A stretch of DNA of 64,000 bases from positions 1 through 64,000 of the forward strand of contig NZ_JWIB01000037.1 of the NCBI RefSeq assembly GCF_000813425.1. Reading direction: 5' to 3'. This document shows, in pieces, positions 7,305 through 14,994 of this stretch (the first letter of the stretch is position 1; each line of letters begins with the position of its first letter). The notes beneath the pieces were generated by a model, which worked only from the letters and a program-made list of their open reading frames with translations, was not told where the DNA came from and made no database searches. The DNA is from Sporosarcina sp. ZBG7A. GTDB taxonomy: Bacteria > Bacillota > Bacilli > Bacillales_A > Planococcaceae. A program made the position numbers and the translations under genes.

Positions 7305-7733
7305 TTACAGTTTTGCCCAACGTTCCTCTAACCAGTTCATAAACTGTACGCCTTTGTCGCCTTCATACGCATCATAGACATCTAAACGCATACGTTTTAG
7401 TTTATCCGCAAAGTCTGCCACTGTATGGTCCTTCGGCAAGCTCTTTTTCACCCGCAGGAAAATTTTATCTGTGCCTTTGATAATATCAAAACGTGCAGGT
7501 GATGGCTTTTCTACGTCCTCGCCAAACGCCGTAAGTGCTTCATAGGCTGCTAATTGGACCTTGTTGACAGTATCATGCTGCATACGATTTTTTAATAAAT
7601 CTATGATTTTTTCATGTTGATAAGCCGATAACAATTCGACTGCGTCTAAACGATCTCGCCAGCTAGACGTATAATTGGCCTGTTTTTTTAATGTTTCATA
7701 CTGCTCAGGTAATGCTGTTCCAAACTGTTTCAT
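7305..7733 (-). CDS. HEAT-repeat domain protein
   Basis: A 142-residue soluble protein. Residues about 22-75 form two helical hairpins of HEAT type (RLDAVELLSAYQHEKIIDLL, then VQLAAYEALTAFGED), followed by a basic C-terminal half. HEAT repeats are protein-binding scaffolds; no enzyme motif is visible. ATG 7733 follows an AAAGAGGTG ribosome site. It is one of the few minus-strand genes in the accessory stretch, monocistronic with its own terminator. Confidence 0.75.
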   Translation of the reverse strand: MKQFGTALPEQYETLKKQANYTSSWRDRLDAVELLSAYQHEKIIDLLKNRMQHDTVNKVQLAAYEALTAFGEDVEKPSPARFDIIKGTDKIFLRVKKSLPKDHTVADFADKLKRMRLDVYDAYEGDKGVQFMNWLEERWAKL

Positions 7734-7916
7734 GTAATTGCACCTCTTTTTTTAACTAGAGGAAAAATAAATTCTTCTTCTGCTTCTCATATTATACGTT
7801 GTCTGGATGAAAATAGCGATGAATCGCTGGTAAGGATATATATAGAAAATGGAAACTAACTACATTAAGGTGAACTGTATCACAAGTATAAACTATTCTT
7901 TATTAGATTTGCATTT

Positions 7917-7952
7917 CTTATTAAACTAATCGCGGGCGTTTGATGAACAATA
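7917..7952 (+). repeat. G-loop element (copy 16)
   Basis: CTTATTAAACTAATCGCGGG then CGTTTGATGAACAATAAT keeps an excellent left arm (compare 7113-7126) and a GCGGGCG core. The right arm is partly decayed. Confidence 0.55.
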
Positions 7953-7970
7953 ATTATTTGTAGGCACCCA

Positions 7971-8100
7971 GTTGATTGGAGTGCAAAACGGCGACTCTGG
8001 GAGGATCACCGGGACAGGTGAAACAACCAACTGTAGCTAAGTAAACGGGTTGGTCCAACGCCCACCCTCCAGAAAGCGTCCGTTTGGAACGGAAATCAAC
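7971..8100. repeat. 130-bp interspersed repeat, copy A
   Basis: It is bounded by GTTGATT and AATCAAC, which are inverted copies of each other. The ends match the copy at 25876-25994 (starts with G-TGATT-G-AGTG..GGCGACT; ends with AAAGCGTCCG..AACG-AA-TCAAC). From memory, similar GC-rich boxes are scattered through many Bacillaceae genomes. No coding frame. The rest of the 7734-8219 gap holds only the G-loop element just upstream. Confidence 0.6.
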
Positions 8101-8219
8101 GGTCTTTTACTACTATCCCGGTTATGGGGGTAATTGCGATAAATAGTTATCTTGTCTATATCATGATATGGCAATAGTTAAAATTTCAAATAAGTAATAA
8201 AAAATGAGGAGGACATAAA

Positions 8220-8816
8220 ATGAAGCGAATGCCATTTGAACGTTCAACTAACCATTATGAAGAACATCTTTTACCTATTGATGAACAGATTTGTGCTTTA
8301 TTAAAAAAACGTAAGGATTTGTCAAACAACAATCCAGGTTTTCCATCTGATGATGCGATCTCTAACTGGGCTATAAAGTACGATCTTTATGAAGATTATT
8401 TAAGTTCATTCTTCCAGACACTGAGAATGGAAGATTTTTTTAAACCACGTGTTGAACCGACTGGATTTAGAAAGCATTTACCTGTTTTAAAATCAGTTGA
8501 AATAGATGAACGTTTATATTCGATCACGTTTATACGACAGTACGAAAATGCTAGCGTTATAAATCTTAATGTCGATTGGGATGGTACAAATGATTCGCCA
8601 CACCTACATGAACACTGTGATTTTGGGTTGTTTATAGGAGATGATTACGATTGTCGGCAGGATGGTGGTGGGGGTTCTACAGGGTATTTCAAGTACAACT
8701 ACATTGTTTCACCACCGCTACCTGACGATTTTTCAGGACTGGATTTAGTTGTTAGAGAATATAGTGACCACTTTAGGGAGGAGCCAACAGGTATCGAATT
8801 TGTAATACATTTATAA
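8220..8816 (+). CDS. Conserved hypothetical protein with chorismate-mutase-like N-terminus
   Basis: A 198-residue soluble protein that I do not recognise as a named family. Residues 18-38 (LLPIDEQICALLKKRKDLS) resemble the first helix of AroQ-type chorismate mutases, but the other catalytic positions are not evident. The C-terminal half is rich in aromatic and acidic residues and has a GGGGSTG loop and a SPPLPDD turn, suggesting a beta-rich domain. ATG 8220 follows GAGGAGG. It is single and plus-strand, downstream of a G-loop element and the 130-bp repeat. Confidence 0.7.
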   Translation: MKRMPFERSTNHYEEHLLPIDEQICALLKKRKDLSNNNPGFPSDDAISNWAIKYDLYEDYLSSFFQTLRMEDFFKPRVEPTGFRKHLPVLKSVEIDERLYSITFIRQYENASVINLNVDWDGTNDSPHLHEHCDFGLFIGDDYDCRQDGGGGSTGYFKYNYIVSPPLPDDFSGLDLVVREYSDHFREEPTGIEFVIHL

Positions 8817-8821
8817 TGATT

Positions 8822-8842
8822 TTAACTAACGGAGGCAATTCT
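8822..8842 (+). repeat. G-loop element (copy 17)
   Basis: TTAACTAACGGAGGCAATTC starts a few bases after the stop of the preceding gene. Confidence 0.4.
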
Positions 8843-8904
8843 GATAGATTTGGTTATTCAGAGTTGAAGTCAATATTTTTGTATTAGCTGTTATCAATCT
8901 ACAA

Positions 8905-9275
8905 AGGTGGTATAATTAAATAAGCAGTTACGTGAGCGGATTGGCAGTTTGGAACTCTCTTGAGAAGTAAGGCAGACTAAGAACGCCGCCGTCCTGCGGC
9001 AACGACTTCATGACCCACTTACTGTGAAATTGTGATTTCATGGTGACATACAATGCAATAATCATGTTATACTAAGTTGGATTTTTCCTCGTAGCAACAG
9101 CCGTCGTTGCGAGGATTGCTCGTTTTATCATCAGAAAAAAGTAACCACTCCGCTATTGCTAGGAAGCGGAGTGGTTACTTCTTGTAACACCTGATGTCTT
9201 TTACTGGCCAACCGCATTTCATGCGGATGGCAGCTGTCTGAGCTAGGTGTTAGCGAACCTGGTATTTTTTGGTGT
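8905..9275 (+). ncRNA. Structured noncoding locus, possibly a type I toxin-antitoxin remnant
   Basis: A stretch of over 300 bases has no convincing gene but dense secondary structure. A TATAAT box (about 8909-8914) comes first, then a GCCGC/GCGGC hairpin (near 8990-9006). A TATACT box follows near 9069, then CCTCG..GCAAC / GTTGCGAGG. A perfect 16-bp hairpin (9139-9154 / 9165-9180) has A-runs on its left, so on the minus strand it is a T-run terminator. A branched helix (AACACCT 9186-9192 / AGGTGTT 9245-9251, with an inner CCGCAT/ATGCGG arm) ends in T6 at 9265-9270. From memory this layout resembles regions around holin-like type I toxins, but no intact toxin frame is present. Confidence 0.4.
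9139..9180 (-). terminator. Perfect 16-bp bidirectional hairpin terminator
   Basis: AAGTAACCACTCCGCT (9139-9154) pairs perfectly with 9165-9180. On the minus strand it is followed by TTTTTTCTGATG. What it terminates on that strand is not a visible protein gene, pointing to an antisense RNA. Confidence 0.6.
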
Positions 9276-9439
9276 ATTCTTAATTTATCATAGTTAGACT
9301 AAAAATACACATGTTGAAAAAAACCGTTAAGAATGAATATATTTATTATAAAGGTGTTTCATAATTAGGCACATTGCTTCAATATCACAATCATGCCAAA
9401 TAGATTCTCTTTTAAAGATAAGAAAAGGAGGCGAATAGC

Positions 9440-9598
9440 ATGGGGAAATATCAATTGGATTACAAAGGCATGCAAGCTGTGTCAAAGTATCACGAAAAAC
9501 TCAAGCCTGCCAAATTTGATAAAAAGCAGCAACTTGAAAAAATTCGTACGGCGTATTTGGAAAAAAAGCAAAAACAAACAGATAAATCGTCTGAATGA
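9440..9598 (+). CDS. Small basic hypothetical protein
   Basis: A 52-residue highly charged protein starting MGKYQLDYKGMQAV and rich in Lys/Gln/Glu (AKFDKKQQLEKI, YLEKKQKQ), predicted all-helical. ATG 9440 follows a full AAAAGGAGGCG site, which decides for this frame over a longer overlapping frame (9393-9641) lacking one. No family recognised. A hydrophobic frame without a start codon follows directly (to about 9718) and may be a remnant. Confidence 0.6.
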   Translation: MGKYQLDYKGMQAVSKYHEKLKPAKFDKKQQLEKIRTAYLEKKQKQTDKSSE

Positions 9599-9717
9599 AA
9601 AAAGATTATATGTGAGCATGCTGTTTTCAAGTTATTTTTAACTTTGTGCATAAGTATAGTAGGGATTTTATCGGTTTGGGTATTACGAGAAATAAAAGAT
9701 GAAAGTCCTGACTTATA

Positions 9718-9742
9718 ATTAGGAGACTATTCTTTAATTAGA
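9718..9742 (+). repeat. G-loop element (copy 18)
   Basis: TAATTAGGAGACTATTCTTTA resembles copy 9 (GAATAG..CTATTC) and is bounded by TAATTA at both ends. It lies 55 bases before the next gene. Confidence 0.4.
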
Positions 9743-9797
9743 CCTGGCGTCAGTATTATACATAATAGCCATTGTTAGAAAACAGAGGTGATCGCTT

Positions 9798-10145
9798 ATG
9801 GGAATTATCTTGTTTGTTGCATCTTACATTTTGTTGAGTATGATTTGTTCAGCGCTATACGTTGGATTCTTACTTTTGTTGTTTAAAGTCATGAAAAAGA
9901 CTTTAAATATGAATGAAGAAAAATGGACAGGACTTTTTAAATATAAAGAAGGTCAAGGGTTGCGTTTTATGATGATATTTCCTTTCCTAATTACAAGCGC
10001 TGTAATGTTTCCAGTAAGTATATATTCGTTTAACTTAATAAACTTTGAGTATACGGTTTTAGGATATTTAGCTGTCATCATATTGCCAGCGACTATTCTG
10101 ACCTTTAATTTACCTAAGCTAAAAAGCATAGAAAATACCTTTTAG
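9798..10145 (+). CDS. Three-helix membrane protein of unknown function
   Basis: A 115-residue protein with predicted membrane helices at about 4-31, 56-78 and 84-104, and a charged cytoplasmic-looking loop (KVMKKTLNMNEEKWTGLF) between the first two. I do not recognise a family. ATG 9798 follows AGAGGTGA. It is the last gene of the accessory stretch before the core ytqB-ytqA pair and shares the pattern of short membrane proteins each preceded by a G-loop element. Confidence 0.6.
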   Translation: MGIILFVASYILLSMICSALYVGFLLLLFKVMKKTLNMNEEKWTGLFKYKEGQGLRFMMIFPFLITSAVMFPVSIYSFNLINFEYTVLGYLAVIILPATILTFNLPKLKSIENTF

Positions 10146-10298
10146 AAAAGTTATTAAGCAAACAGATAGATCAGCACAAATTTTGCATCGAATTGTAAAA
10201 CTATTTTATTAGGAAAATTCGTCCCTCGAATGTTTATGGGGAAGATGGTATTCGATACCCGATTTGTTCTTTATAGATAAAAAATGAGATTCTTATTT

Positions 10299-10336
10299 AC
10301 GAAAAAGACCATTCATTGTTGAATGGTCTTTTTCGT
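10299..10336. terminator. Bidirectional terminator next to ytqB
   Basis: A perfect 17-bp stem (10299-10315 / 10320-10336) with TTGT loop and A/T-rich stem ends serves both strands. On the minus strand it ends the ytqA-ytqB operon. Confidence 0.8.
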
Positions 10337-10346
10337 GAATTTTTAT

Positions 10347-10931
10347 TTACACATTGCGGCTCGTTTTCTCAATGATTAGTAAAAACGGAGGATGATTTTG
10401 TTGGTTGACGACTTCATGCCGAACGACCTGATACCTTTTTGCATCTAGCTGTTGAACGAATCCTACCACAGCATCTCGTTCTTCAGGTCCGCCCGGATGA
10501 CCATCATACACCGCGATCGTTATCATCCCCCCAGGCTTTAGCAACGTAAGTGTTTCTTTAAGCGCTTGTACAGTAGTTTCGGGATGAGTAATAACGGCGT
10601 GGTCTCTTTGGTTAGGTAAAAACCCTAAGTTGAAGACAGCAGCCATTATTCCTTGAGGAACGTATTTATGAATAGTTGAATGACTGTCTAGGATTAATTC
10701 GGTCTGGGTGTAGAGATTGCCAAGACGTTCTTTTGTAGCATCGAGTGCTTGTTGTTGAATATCGAATGCGTATACTTTACCAGTTGGACCGACGGCTTGT
10801 GCTAGAAAAACCGTATCATTGCCATTGCCCATTGTGGCATCGACCACAATGTCTCCTTCTGAAATCACTTCCGTCAGCAGCTGTTTGGAGTGTGGCAAAA
10901 TACGCCGCAATCGGAAGCCGCCGCCCTTCAC
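10347..10931 (-). CDS. ytqB: Class I SAM-dependent methyltransferase YtqB (rRNA-methylase family)
   Basis: A 194-residue Rossmann-fold methyltransferase. Motif I is VVDATMGNGNDTVFLA (about 29-44) and the SAM-binding acidic loop is VYAFDIQQQALD; the downstream NLGFLP and HPGG..E motifs fit the YtqB family, annotated as rRNA methylase-like with unproven substrate. The start is GTG 10931, overlapping the TGA of ytqA by four bases (GTGA), so the two are translationally coupled. The neighbour ytqA is the usual partner in Bacillales. Confidence 0.88.
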   Translation of the reverse strand: MKGGGFRLRRILPHSKQLLTEVISEGDIVVDATMGNGNDTVFLAQAVGPTGKVYAFDIQQQALDATKERLGNLYTQTELILDSHSTIHKYVPQGIMAAVFNLGFLPNQRDHAVITHPETTVQALKETLTLLKPGGMITIAVYDGHPGGPEERDAVVGFVQQLDAKRYQVVRHEVVNQQNHPPFLLIIEKTSRNV

Positions 10932-11887
10932 AGAGGAGCGACCGCTTTCTTGTAATGCTTACCTTGCCAGCTGTCCCGACGTTCCAGTTCACGTGTGATG
11001 TCGTTCAATACATCCCATTTCGTGACACTCCACATGGGACCAATAAGCAAGTCGATCGGACCGTCACCAGTAATGCGGTGAACAATCATTTCAGGTGGCA
11101 GCATTTCAAGCTGATCCACTACCAAATTCACATAAGTCTCTTGGTCCAGGAATTCGAGCATTCCTTTTTCATACTGTTTGACCATCGGTGTGCCTTTTAA
11201 TAAATGAAGCAAGTGTATCTTAATGCCTTGTACATCGAGTTTAGCCACTTCACTCGCAGTTTCTTTCATCATATCCAAATCTTCACCAGGCAGTCCGTTA
11301 ATAATGTGTGTGCATACGTTGATGTTATGGTTGCGCAACTTTTGGACGCCTTCTTTATAAAGTTCGAAGTCATGGGCACGATTGACAAGTTTTGCTGTTT
11401 TCTCATGGACCGTTTGCAATCCAAGCTCGACCCATAAATACGTACGCTCATTTAGCTCTGCCAGATATTCAACAACATCGTCAGGTAAACAATCTGGACG
11501 GGTTGCGATGGACAAAGCAACTACGCCTTCTTGTGCGAGGGCAGCTTCAAATTTCTCTTTTAACTTTTCAAGAGGTGCATGTGTATTCGTGTAGGCTTGG
11601 AAATAGGCCATATACTTACCGCTCTTCCATTTCTTATGCATACGATCACGGATTTCGGCAAATTGAACATCAATCGGATCCACGCGATCTCCTGCGAAAT
11701 CACCAGATCCAGCAGCGCTGCAAAACGTGCAACCGCCGAACGCGACTGTGCCATCACGGTTCGGACAATCGAATCCTGCATCGAGTGCGACTTTAAATAC
11801 TTTGAAACCGAATCGATCTTTTAGATGACGTGACCATGTATGATAGCGTGTCCCGTCAGACGGAAACGGATAGTTGTTTTCTTCCAT
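10928..11887 (-). CDS. ytqA: YtqA, TIGR01212-family radical SAM protein
   Basis: A 319-residue radical SAM protein of the TIGR01212 (YhcC/YtqA) family. The iron-sulfur cluster cysteines lie in CPNRDGTVAFGGCTFC (C41, C53, C56), with the family's wide spacing rather than CxxxCxxC. Further motifs include YFQAYTNTHAP and SIATRPDC. The chemical reaction was unproven to my knowledge. ATG 11887 is chosen since AAGGAG lies eight bases upstream; a GTG at 11896 is too close to it. First gene of the ytqA-ytqB operon. Confidence 0.9.
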   Translation of the reverse strand: MEENNYPFPSDGTRYHTWSRHLKDRFGFKVFKVALDAGFDCPNRDGTVAFGGCTFCSAAGSGDFAGDRVDPIDVQFAEIRDRMHKKWKSGKYMAYFQAYTNTHAPLEKLKEKFEAALAQEGVVALSIATRPDCLPDDVVEYLAELNERTYLWVELGLQTVHEKTAKLVNRAHDFELYKEGVQKLRNHNINVCTHIINGLPGEDLDMMKETASEVAKLDVQGIKIHLLHLLKGTPMVKQYEKGMLEFLDQETYVNLVVDQLEMLPPEMIVHRITGDGPIDLLIGPMWSVTKWDVLNDITRELERRDSWQGKHYKKAVAPL

Positions 11888-12031
11888 TGAAACCACTCCT
11901 TAAAGTGATAGTGTACCATCTTTTTACGGACAATCGTCATCTGAATAATTGAACATCATTTTTCATCTTGTCATTTAGCAAAGATAGGCATAAAATCATA
12001 CTGAGCTTGTAAGATAGGAGGCGAATATTCT

Positions 12032-13216
12032 TTGCCTAGGAAAGTATGGCTTTTAATCATTGGGATGTTTGTAAATGTAATCGGTAACTCATTTTTGTGG
12101 CCGTTAAATACAATCTATATGCACGATTATTTAGGAAAGTCTTTGTCCGTTGCGGGTTTAGTATTGATGGCGAATGCGGGAGCAGGAGTCGTTGGTAATT
12201 TACTTGGCGGTTTTTTCTTTGACAAAATTGGCGGTTATAAGTCGATCATGGCGGGGATTCTCATTTCAATTGCTGCACTAATCGGATTGGTAATTGACCA
12301 TTCGTGGGGACCATATGTCGTTTTGTTAACCGTTTTAGGATTCAGTGGTGGGATTATTTTCCCGAGTTTTTATGCGATGGTCGGAACTGTGTGGCCGGAA
12401 GGCGGGAGACGGGCATTTAACTCGATTTACTTGGCGCAAAATGTCGGGGTTGCAATTGGACCTGCGCTTGCTGGATTTGTCGCTTCAGTCAATATCGACT
12501 TTATCTTCACTGCAAACTTAGCTTTTTATGTACTTTTCTTCTTTATTGCGTTTTTCTTCTATAAGCAGATGAGTATAGATCCAGAAGTTCATACGTCGAT
12601 TTTAAAAGAAAATACAGGTATTAAGAAAAAGGCTCCGTTCATTGCGTTATTGATTGTTATGATCGGTTATTTGCTGACATGGCTCGTGTACTCTCAGTGG
12701 GCAACCACAATTTCTACTCATGCTACATCTGTCGGGGTCACTTTGACGCAGTATAGCTTCATATGGACAATTAATGGATTACTGATTGTAGTAGGACAAC
12801 CGTTCATTAAACCAATCATCACGCGTCTCGAAAACAAAGTAAAGACGCAAATCTTGTTAGGACTCTCTATTTTGTTAGTATCGTTTTTCGTAGTCAGCTT
12901 CGCTAACACATTTAATGTATTTATCATTGCGATGATTATTTTAACGTTTGGTGAAATGATTGCATGGCCTGCATTCCCGACGCTTGCAGATCAGCTTGCG
13001 CCGAGAGGGAAGGAAGGATTCTATCAAGGGATTGTCAATTCCGCGGCGACTGTTGGTAAAATGATTGGGCCAATTGCTGGTGGTATTCTTGCAGACTTAT
13101 ATGGTGTGCAAATTGCGCTTTGGATTTTGACAGGACTGATGAGTTTAGCAGTCATCCCGACACTTCTATATGACGTCCCACTGAAACGCAGTGGTTATGA
13201 ACCGAAAAGCCGATGA
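12032..13216 (+). CDS. MFS drug-efflux-type transporter (YttB-like)
   Basis: A 394-residue major facilitator with twelve predicted helices in two halves. The loop between helices 2 and 3 carries GGFFFDKIGGYKS, the family A motif in proton-driven exporters, and a similar GGILADLYG is near the end. The start is TTG 12032 with AGGAGGCGA seven to ten bases upstream. In Bacillus the MFS gene yttB sits beside leuS; here scoAB lies between. The substrate is not predictable. Its stop codon is inside the loop of its own terminator. Confidence 0.85.
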   Translation: MPRKVWLLIIGMFVNVIGNSFLWPLNTIYMHDYLGKSLSVAGLVLMANAGAGVVGNLLGGFFFDKIGGYKSIMAGILISIAALIGLVIDHSWGPYVVLLTVLGFSGGIIFPSFYAMVGTVWPEGGRRAFNSIYLAQNVGVAIGPALAGFVASVNIDFIFTANLAFYVLFFFIAFFFYKQMSIDPEVHTSILKENTGIKKKAPFIALLIVMIGYLLTWLVYSQWATTISTHATSVGVTLTQYSFIWTINGLLIVVGQPFIKPIITRLENKVKTQILLGLSILLVSFFVVSFANTFNVFIIAMIILTFGEMIAWPAFPTLADQLAPRGKEGFYQGIVNSAATVGKMIGPIAGGILADLYGVQIALWILTGLMSLAVIPTLLYDVPLKRSGYEPKSR

Positions 13217-13232
13217 TGCTTTTCGGTTTTTC
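13201..13232 (+). terminator. Terminator overlapping the MFS stop codon
   Basis: ACCGAAAAGC (13201-13210) pairs with GCTTTTCGGT (13218-13227), followed by TTTTTC. The TGA stop (13214-13216) is in the loop, so termination structure and last codons overlap. Confidence 0.8.
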
Positions 13233-13322
13233 TAGTTAGTTTAATTGCAAAATACGAAATGGTCTGATTAAATAAAGAGAGAGATTCGTAGCAAAATTGT
13301 GTGTGTACAGGAGGTCTGTCAG

Positions 13323-14009
13323 ATGAAAACGATTTATAAATCGGCACAAGAAGCTGTCGAACCCATTCAAGATGGGATGACACTAATGGTTGGTGGATTC
13401 GGTCTTGTTGGGATTCCGGAACAGCTCATTTTAGCGCTTGTTGAAAAAGGCGTCAAAGACTTAACGATTATTTCTAACAACTGCGGCATCGATGAATGGG
13501 GACTCGGTCTTCTATTAAAAGAGAAGCAGATTAAGAAAATGATTGCTTCGTATGTAGGTGAGAACAAAGAATTTGAACGCCAAGCGCTGTCTGGCGAACT
13601 AGAAGTGGAATTGACTCCTCAAGGAACACTCGCTGAAAAAATCAGAACAGGTGGAGCAGGTATTCCCGCATTCTTCACTCCTGCTGGCGTAGGTACTGAA
13701 ATTGCTGAAGGAAAAGAAATCCGGATATTTAACGGTAAAGAATACGTACTAGAAGAATCCTTAACTGCGGACTTTTCACTTGTACGCGCGCTGAAAGCGG
13801 ATACATTCGGAAACTTGGTTTATAACAAAACGGCGATGAACTTCAACCCAATGATGGCAGCTGCAGGGAATGTAACGATTGCAGAAGCTGAAGAGATTGT
13901 AGAAGTTGGGCAGCTTGACCCAGGGTTCATCCACACACCGAGCATTTACGTTCAAGGGCTTTTGCAAGCGGAACAGGAAAAACGTATTGAACGATTGACG
14001 ACACGATAA
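13323..14009 (+). CDS. scoA: 3-oxoacid (succinyl-CoA:acetoacetate) CoA-transferase subunit A
   Basis: A 228-residue alpha subunit of a family I CoA-transferase, which moves CoA from succinyl-CoA to acetoacetate. The N-terminal [12 protein letters not shown] and the IISNNCG segment are typical, as are [14 protein letters not shown] and the MNFNPMMA stretch near the C-terminus. ATG 13323 follows CAGGAGGTC; an earlier GTG has no ribosome site. scoB follows after 19 bases, and both subunits are needed for activity. The specificity (SCOT versus acetate) is inferred from family resemblance only. Confidence 0.9.
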   Translation: MKTIYKSAQEAVEPIQDGMTLMVGGFGLVGIPEQLILALVEKGVKDLTIISNNCGIDEWGLGLLLKEKQIKKMIASYVGENKEFERQALSGELEVELTPQGTLAEKIRTGGAGIPAFFTPAGVGTEIAEGKEIRIFNGKEYVLEESLTADFSLVRALKADTFGNLVYNKTAMNFNPMMAAAGNVTIAEAEEIVEVGQLDPGFIHTPSIYVQGLLQAEQEKRIERLTTR

Positions 14010-14028
14010 GGGAAGGGGACGAAAGACA

Positions 14029-14676
14029 ATGACAACAGCGAATTCCAGAGAACTAATTGCACGACGAGCAGAAAAGGAAATAGCAAATGGAGACTATGTC
14101 AATCTCGGAATCGGCATGCCGACTCTAGTTGCTAATTACATATCCCCCGACAAGACTGTCGTGTTGCAGTCAGAGAATGGATTACTTGGGATTGGACCTT
14201 TTCCAACAGAAGACGAAGTGGATCCGGATCTTATTAATGCGGGTAAAGAGACGGTGACTGCGAGCATTGGTGCTGCTTACTTTAACAGTGCGGAATCGTT
14301 TGCGATGATTCGTGGTGGACATATTGATGTTGCCATTCTCGGTGGCATGGAAGTTTCTGAAAAAGGGGACCTTGCGAACTGGATGATCCCCGGTAAGGTG
14401 ATTAAAGGGATGGGCGGAGCAATGGACCTTGTACATGGTGCGAAGAAAATCATCGTGATTATGGACCACGTGTCTAAAAAAGGCGAGCCGAAAATAAAAA
14501 AACAGTGTGATTTGCCGTTGACCGGTAAACAAGTTGTGAATAAGATAATTACAGAGCGTGGGCTAATTGAGGTGACACCTGACGGACTGGTTTTAAAAGA
14601 GGTGTTTGAAGGCTATACTGTCCAAGAGGTCGTAGATTCCACAGGAGCGGACTTGAAGATTGATGTTAAAGCATGA
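14029..14676 (+). CDS. scoB: 3-oxoacid CoA-transferase subunit B
   Basis: A 215-residue beta subunit. The catalytic glutamate is in [12 protein letters not shown] (about residue 48), which forms the glutamyl-CoA thioester intermediate. [14 protein letters not shown] and the [15 protein letters not shown] segment are standard. It follows scoA in one operon with a GGAAGGGGA ribosome site. A short CATGAGG/CCTCATG hairpin overlaps its end but lacks a T-run, so read-through toward leuS is conceivable. Confidence 0.9.
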   Translation: MTTANSRELIARRAEKEIANGDYVNLGIGMPTLVANYISPDKTVVLQSENGLLGIGPFPTEDEVDPDLINAGKETVTASIGAAYFNSAESFAMIRGGHIDVAILGGMEVSEKGDLANWMIPGKVIKGMGGAMDLVHGAKKIIVIMDHVSKKGEPKIKKQCDLPLTGKQVVNKIITERGLIEVTPDGLVLKEVFEGYTVQEVVDSTGADLKIDVKA

Positions 14677-14694
14677 GGTCTCCTCATGAAAAGC

Positions 14695-14723
14695 TTGTCA
14701 TTACCCATTCATTCCAGTAAAAT
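14695..14723 (+). promoter_or_regulatory. Promoter of the leuS T-box transcript
   Basis: TTGTCA (14695-14700), 17-base spacer, TAAAAT (14718-14723), just upstream of the T-box leader. Confidence 0.55.
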
Positions 14724-14734
14724 GAATTTCAATA

Positions 14735-14975
14735 GAGTTTGACGTTGACGGAGAGTAGTAGGCAGGAATGACCTTTTCAGAGAGCTGACGATGGCTGCGA
14801 GTCAGTAGGGTGTCCTGGTGAACTCAACTTCCTGAGTCTGCACGTGAATGATCGTGCCGTTTTTTCCGCGTTAAGGAGTCAAGTTGGGCGGTGTATACCG
14901 TCAATTTGGGTGGTACCGCGGGAACCTGTCTTCACTCTCGTCCCTTGTTTAGTGGGGACGGGAGTTTTTTATTTT
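14735..14975 (+). promoter_or_regulatory. T-box riboswitch of leuS (leucine, CUC specifier)
   Basis: The leader holds the invariant T-box sequence GGGTGGTACCGCG (14908-14920) that pairs with uncharged tRNA. Earlier comes an AGAGAGCTG stem I segment. A leucine codon CTC (14823-14825) lies in the GAA-CTC-AAC context expected for the specifier loop. A terminator (CTCTCGTCCC / GGGGACGGGAG plus T6, about 14935-14970) competes with the antiterminator. Uncharged tRNA-Leu should allow leuS transcription. Confidence 0.9.
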
Positions 14976-14994
14976 GAATAGGAGGAACTGAATT

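Noticed and set aside
9393-9641. 82-residue frame at 9393-9641
   Set aside because: No ribosome site. The overlapping frame from 9440 has a perfect AGGAGG site and better composition.
9599-9718. Hydrophobic frame after the 52-aa gene
   Set aside because: The frame encodes a plausible membrane helix and acidic tail but has no start codon or ribosome site. Kept only as a possible remnant.
930-9742. Integron attC sites
   Set aside because: Arms AACTAAC/GTTAGTT come within one base of the attC R-box pattern, but the elements are 25-40 bases with a 7-8-base loop, far shorter than real attC, and no integron integrase is in the window.
14672-14688. Terminator at the end of scoB
   Set aside because: CATGAGG/CCTCATG pairs perfectly but is followed by AAAAG, not T-rich sequence, on the plus strand.
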